Shown here in pieces: positions 60,032 through 64,000 of a stretch of 64,000 nucleotides of DNA. This DNA is from Branchiostoma floridae (taxonomy: Eukaryota; Chordata; Leptocardii; Amphioxiformes; Branchiostomatidae): NCBI RefSeq assembly GCF_000003815.2, contig NC_049993.1:6200706-6264705 (forward strand). Direction: 5' to 3'. The notes under the pieces were generated by a model, which was not told the origin of the DNA, made no database searches, and was given only the letters and a program-made list of their open reading frames with translations. The translations under genes and the position numbers were made by a program. Within the stretch, counting starts at the first letter, position 1. Each line of letters starts with the position of its first letter.

Positions 60032-60540
60032 TTCTGGTCACCACTGGCTGAGCTTGTCCAGGTAGACCCACGGGCCAGAGCTGACACATCGTCTTGTTGG
60101 GAGACTCGTGCAGTAGTTTCTAACACCACAGCTTATGATGAGCACCAACCTCTTCTGTACTGCTGTTCACGGGACATGGAAATACAATGTCAGCAAGGCC
60201 ACGGCAGGTAAGTTTTATGGATGACGACATCATTAATTTTAAACATGTAGCCATGACCGTAGTTGTAGAAGGGAAACTAGTTCGATGTACATGTAGTAGT
60301 CAACTTGGTGAATGATACCAGTCTTCCAGACTTTGTGCATCGATCTTGTATGGCCTGTTTGATGTGATACCATCCAAGTTACTTTTGACCATGACGGATG
60401 CGGGTTTTCCTGCAATGATAATTTTAACCATTGGGCGGCGCTTTTCTTGTCTTTGCCATAGGATGCACTCCCTTGGCGAAGCAATCTTGATGCTGTTTCA
60501 CGGTCCACTCTGCAATGACGAGAAGACATATCCAAACCAG
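60032..60540 (+). CDS. Unidentified two-exon open frame (partial, weak)
   Basis: Two segments, 60032-60207 and 60462-60540, have acceptor and donor consensus (TTTGCATGCAG; GGCAG/GTAAG; TTTGCCATAG; CCAG/GTAACA). They join in compatible phase (2 to 1) into an 85-codon open frame containing DEHQPLLYCCSRDMEIQCQQ and RMHSLGEAILMLFHG. I do not recognise the protein. Codon use lacks the GC-rich third positions of the three real genes here, so it could be a non-coding transcript or chance. No upstream or downstream exon was found. Confidence 0.25.
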
Positions 60541-60799
60541 GTAACATCGTTATTGTCTGAAGAGTCAAATTAAGCTGATGATATCCCTACTAACTGCTAT
60601 AATCCAAGTTTATTTTTAGTTGAAAATACGCCCTCTTTAGAGTATCAATCTATTCATGTAAAACTACAATCCATATGTTAACAGTTGCAGAAGCTTTATT
60701 CTTTGAATCAACGTTTGAACCTCATTAATAAGATAGAACCATAGACATTATTAACAAAGGGGCACAACCTTAGAAGATGAGCAACACGTATAGACAGCG

Positions 60800-60945
60800 G
60801 AAGTTGTAACATTCTATTACAATCTGGGTTCGTATGATTATCTTAGAGACGTAGAAGTGACGGCCCAGAATTGCATGGAATGGCGCAGGATGGTCCACAA
60901 GAGACGTTGCCTTGATGCAGACCACTTGACACAACGATGAAGAGA
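60800..60945 (+). pseudogene. Possible non-LTR retrotransposon ORF2 C-terminal remnant
   Basis: A short open stretch ending at a TGA near 60940 translates to YLRDVEVTAQNCMEWRRMV followed by HKRR. This resembles the Asp-Arg-x-x-Trp-Arg motif near the C-terminus of many LINE reverse transcriptase proteins. No upstream RT motifs are present, so this is a fragment at best. Confidence 0.2.
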
Positions 60946-60959
60946 CCTTATCAAGTATC

Positions 60960-63170
60960 AAGTAAGTCAGTATGATTATCTTACGGTTATCTGACGGGTT
61001 TTTTTTGCGAGTTACTGTGTGAAGGAAAGACAAAGTTATGTTTTAGATAATTGATGTGACGTGTCATAAAAGCGCGACTTGAGCCCCTAACGTTTTTCTG
61101 CATCAAAAACCAGGATCATCCCCAGTCCATTCTACTCCACAGCTGCATAACAGTCGAGCCTAACGATTTTCTCATCGCATCAATGTGCGCAGTTACAATA
61201 AACCTGCTTCCATCAAACATAAATCATGTGTTGAGCTATAACTTGTTATGCTACGTGTTATTCAACCATATTTTATCCGATGTGATATCCTAGTCTGTTT
61301 TATCAAGCCCCATCCTATGGAATTCCAGTCTTGTGCCTCACGCTAATGTGCCTAGTGCCTCATGCTAATTTTTGCCATCGGAATCACAGCATATAGCCCT
61401 CTTCACCGCATGGATGCCACACACTTAGTCTTCTAGCGAAGTGGCATCATGACTCGCCACATTGTTCCCGAATTTTCCAATAGCATTGATACATTACATC
61501 CTTTACAAACATTATGTGTCATAGAAAGAAAGATTGTTACTTCCATATTGACGCACTAGCTGCAATTAGGTTGGAATTTGATCTCCCATTTTTTAGTTGT
61601 AACTGCGTTTAAGTTGTGGACCTGGAAGATGTATGTCAATACACAGCTGTAAACCCTTTCAAATCCTTCTATGACTGCAAATCCTTTTGACAGTTAGGTA
61701 TCTATAGATTACATCAAATAGCTGGGTGATTTCGGGCGTAAATGACGTTATAAAGCCCTCTTGAGATAGGATGTCCCCATTGACGTACTTGGGTGTTTAT
61801 CTCTTGCGCTATATAATGGGGAATCTTGGTCTTTATTGCGCTGCATTGTCTAGACCTAAGTTGCATTGGCTTTAAGAGAGATGGCTAAAAGCACCTCATT
61901 TGAGCATGCAGATTATGGCCATTGGTCATAAAGTAAGAAACAAGGACTCTCATCACTAATGAGTTGTCGTGGCTGGTTAAGACTATATTTCCCTAAAACA
62001 AAACACGAACATATTTCAATATATACTATGTACAATATGATATGTACTATGTACATACAGTAATATATGTATAGATCTGGTATCTACAAGGCTGTCCTGA
62101 TGAACCCGTATATATACGGGATGCACATATATGATTCCTGTAGGTGGGTTCAGTAAATACAGGTTTGTGGCATTTCTTACCACAGGAAACCGCATTGATC
62201 TGGAAGTCTGCAGCAGCAGCACAGAATAGGTCACGTTTTACTGATCAGATTAAACAACCAGCTTAGGAGGGTTAAATTGACAAAAAAAGTCTGAGCAGGA
62301 CAAAGGATCACAAAGGTCATAAACTTAGAACATGCGAGGGCCAGAGAAGTAGTATGGGGATTACGACCCCTATATCCACCTACCAAATATCATCAGGATC
62401 AATCAAAGGCGCTTTTCGAGTGATGCTGTTCACAGACAGACAGAAAGACAGACAGACGTACAAGCCTAAAACATAACCTTGCCATTCTGGCAAAGGTAAT
62501 AAATATATCTACCTTCGAAACGCACTTTGAATACGCACAAAGCTCGCTCCAGGCGCGTAGGAAAACGCCAGGTCAAGGATTCGGGTCAAAGTTCATATCT
62601 GACCGGATATCTGTAATCCGCACTGAAGGCCTCGTTTCGGTATTACTCCGCGGGTGCGCACAGAAGTATTCCCTCCGAAATATGAATGGGGCCCCAAAAT
62701 CGTGTGTTTATGTAGACGACAAATTGCCTTTTATCGCTCCCATGTCATATCGAAGGATTTGAGATGAAAGGTTGTGTATTTCTGACAGGATCGGGTGGAA
62801 AAGTTTCGGCATTCGGGCGATTCTCGGACGTGTACGTTTGTTTGTCCTGAGTAATGTGGTCAGCGGGTCACTGAAGGAAAGCCCCACTTTCTGGATAGTA
62901 TTTATGTGCAGTTATAGACGTTATAAAAATCGATCCACCGGTCAGATTTTGGGGATTTTTTTTTATTGAGTACTGGATAAGTACTTTTTCAATAGAAATT
63001 AAAACATCTCCAGTAGAGCTGTTTCTTTATTGGGTTTTCGCCCATTAAAGTTGCATATTTAAGCACTATTGTAAATGAGGCAAAATAAGTCCGGTATGAG
63101 GCCTTAAGGTTCCGGTTCGAATTGCGAAGTAATCCGTGAATATAAGACGCAAATCATAGTGAAACCCGAA
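60960..63170. other. No gene seen
   Basis: AT-rich, no splice-supported frames. A stretch at 62370-62500 has CCAAATATCATCAGGATCAA followed by CAGACAGACAGAAAGACAGA, typical of repeat 3' tails. A similar tail occurs at about 38690-38775 in a KAT14 intron. Confidence 0.4.
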
Positions 63171-63174
63171 AATA

Positions 63175-64000
63175 CGAATGAAGGCTCACCTGGGGGATAA
63201 CCGCTAACCGCTAAGCGAACCCTTCGGTAACCGCAAAAAAGCGACCCCTTACGATCGGACTTCCGAAATTTCATACATAATGTGCGTTACTTTCAACACT
63301 TGAATATCAAAGTAAAACCCGTGGGCAAAAGGTAAAAAGTGATTTGAGTACCCAAAATTACTTTGTAACTTTTCTACATACGAATGAAGGCTCACCTGGG
63401 GGATAACCGCTAACCGCTAAGCGAACCCTTCGGTAACCGCAAAAAAGCGACCCCTTACGATCGGACTTCCGAAATTTCAAACATAATGTGCGTTACTTTC
63501 AACACTTGAATATCAAAGTAAAACCCGTGGGCAAAAGGTAAAAAGTGATTTGAGTACCCAAAATTACTTTGTAACTTTTCTACATACGAATGAAGGCTCA
63601 CCTGGGGGATAACCGCTAACCGCTAAGCGAACCCTTCGGTAACCGCAAAAAAGCGACCCCTTACGATCGGACTTCCGAAATTTCATACATAATGTGCGTT
63701 ACTTTGAACACTTGAATATCAAAGTAAAACCCGTGGGCAAAAGGTAAAAAGTGATTTGAGTACCCAAAATTACTTTGTATTTTTTCTACATACGAATGAA
63801 GGCTCACCTGGGGGATAACCGCTAACCGCTAAGCGAACCCTTCGGTAACCGCAAAAAAGCGACCCCTTAGTCGGACTTCCGAAATTTCAAAGAAAATGTG
63901 CGTTACTTTCAACACTTGAATATCAAAGTAAAACCCGTGGGCAAAAGGTAAAAAGTGATTTGAGTACCCAAAATTACTTTGTAACTTTTCTACATACGAA
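63175..64000 (+). repeat. 206-bp satellite, four copies, continuing past the window
   Basis: Units start with CGAATGAAGGCTCACCTGGG at 63175, 63381, 63587 and 63793, and a fifth begins at 63997. Spacing is 206, 206, 206 and 204 bp. Units are nearly identical (a few substitutions and one small deletion in unit 4), suggesting recent amplification. The interior has GATAACCGCTAACCGCTAAG and GCAAAAGGTAAAAAGTG. Confidence 0.95.

Overview
This is a eukaryotic genomic window, very probably from a lancelet (Branchiostoma, amphioxus). It shows GC-rich short exons with consensus GT-AG introns in AT-rich DNA, one pre-duplication SYK/ZAP-70-type kinase gene, and a dense load of small foldback or terminal-inverted-repeat elements, tRNA-derived SINEs and minisatellites. 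The species call is inference; the gene calls rest on exon-by-exon translation with matching splice phases.

Three protein-coding genes occupy 0.6-52.3 kb. (1) The 3' part of DOT1L (histone H3K79 methyltransferase), + strand, 591-12325: 15 exons, 1312 codons plus stop. The catalytic domain lies upstream of the window. The coiled coil, the AF9/ENL-docking repeats and a Gly/Pro-rich C-terminus are present. (2) Complete KAT14 (CSRP2BP/ATAC2, ATAC-complex acetyltransferase), - strand, 40041-24703: 17 coding exons, 740 codons. It has a PHD-like finger at the N-terminus and a GNAT domain at the C-terminus. (3) Complete SYK, + strand, 42838-52260: 13 constitutive coding exons (707 codons) plus one candidate 60-nt cassette exon; SH2-SH2-linker-tyrosine kinase. 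DOT1L and KAT14 are convergent, separated by about 12 kb of repeats. KAT14 and SYK are divergent, with 2.8 kb between their start codons. Two chromatin enzymes and an immune-type kinase do not form an obvious pathway; the order is probably just local gene order.

Region by region: 0-0.6 kb, DOT1L intron with a TTAA-flanked MITE; 0.6-13.2 kb, DOT1L; 13.2-24.7 kb, gene-poor, with nested MITEs, a 165-bp tandem array and a CpG-rich block; 24.7-40.1 kb, KAT14; 40.1-42.7 kb, spacer and SYK 5' region; 42.7-55 kb, SYK and its long 3' flank; 55.2-64 kb, minisatellites, a gap inside an inverted-repeat element, a hairpin-rich array, a weak unidentified two-exon open frame near 60 kb, and a 206-bp satellite running off the right edge.

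The most unusual signal is repeated amplification of exon/intron donor junctions. KAT14 carries two minisatellites (53-bp and 30-bp units) whose units each contain the 3' end of an exon plus its GT splice donor, and DOT1L carries a single-copy version of the same event. A second notable structure is a hairpin island at 57.4-58.2 kb built from inverted copies of one 12-bp motif. The assembly also contains an apparent false duplication: 716 bp is repeated at an exact 816-bp offset across the 100-N gap at 29379-29478.
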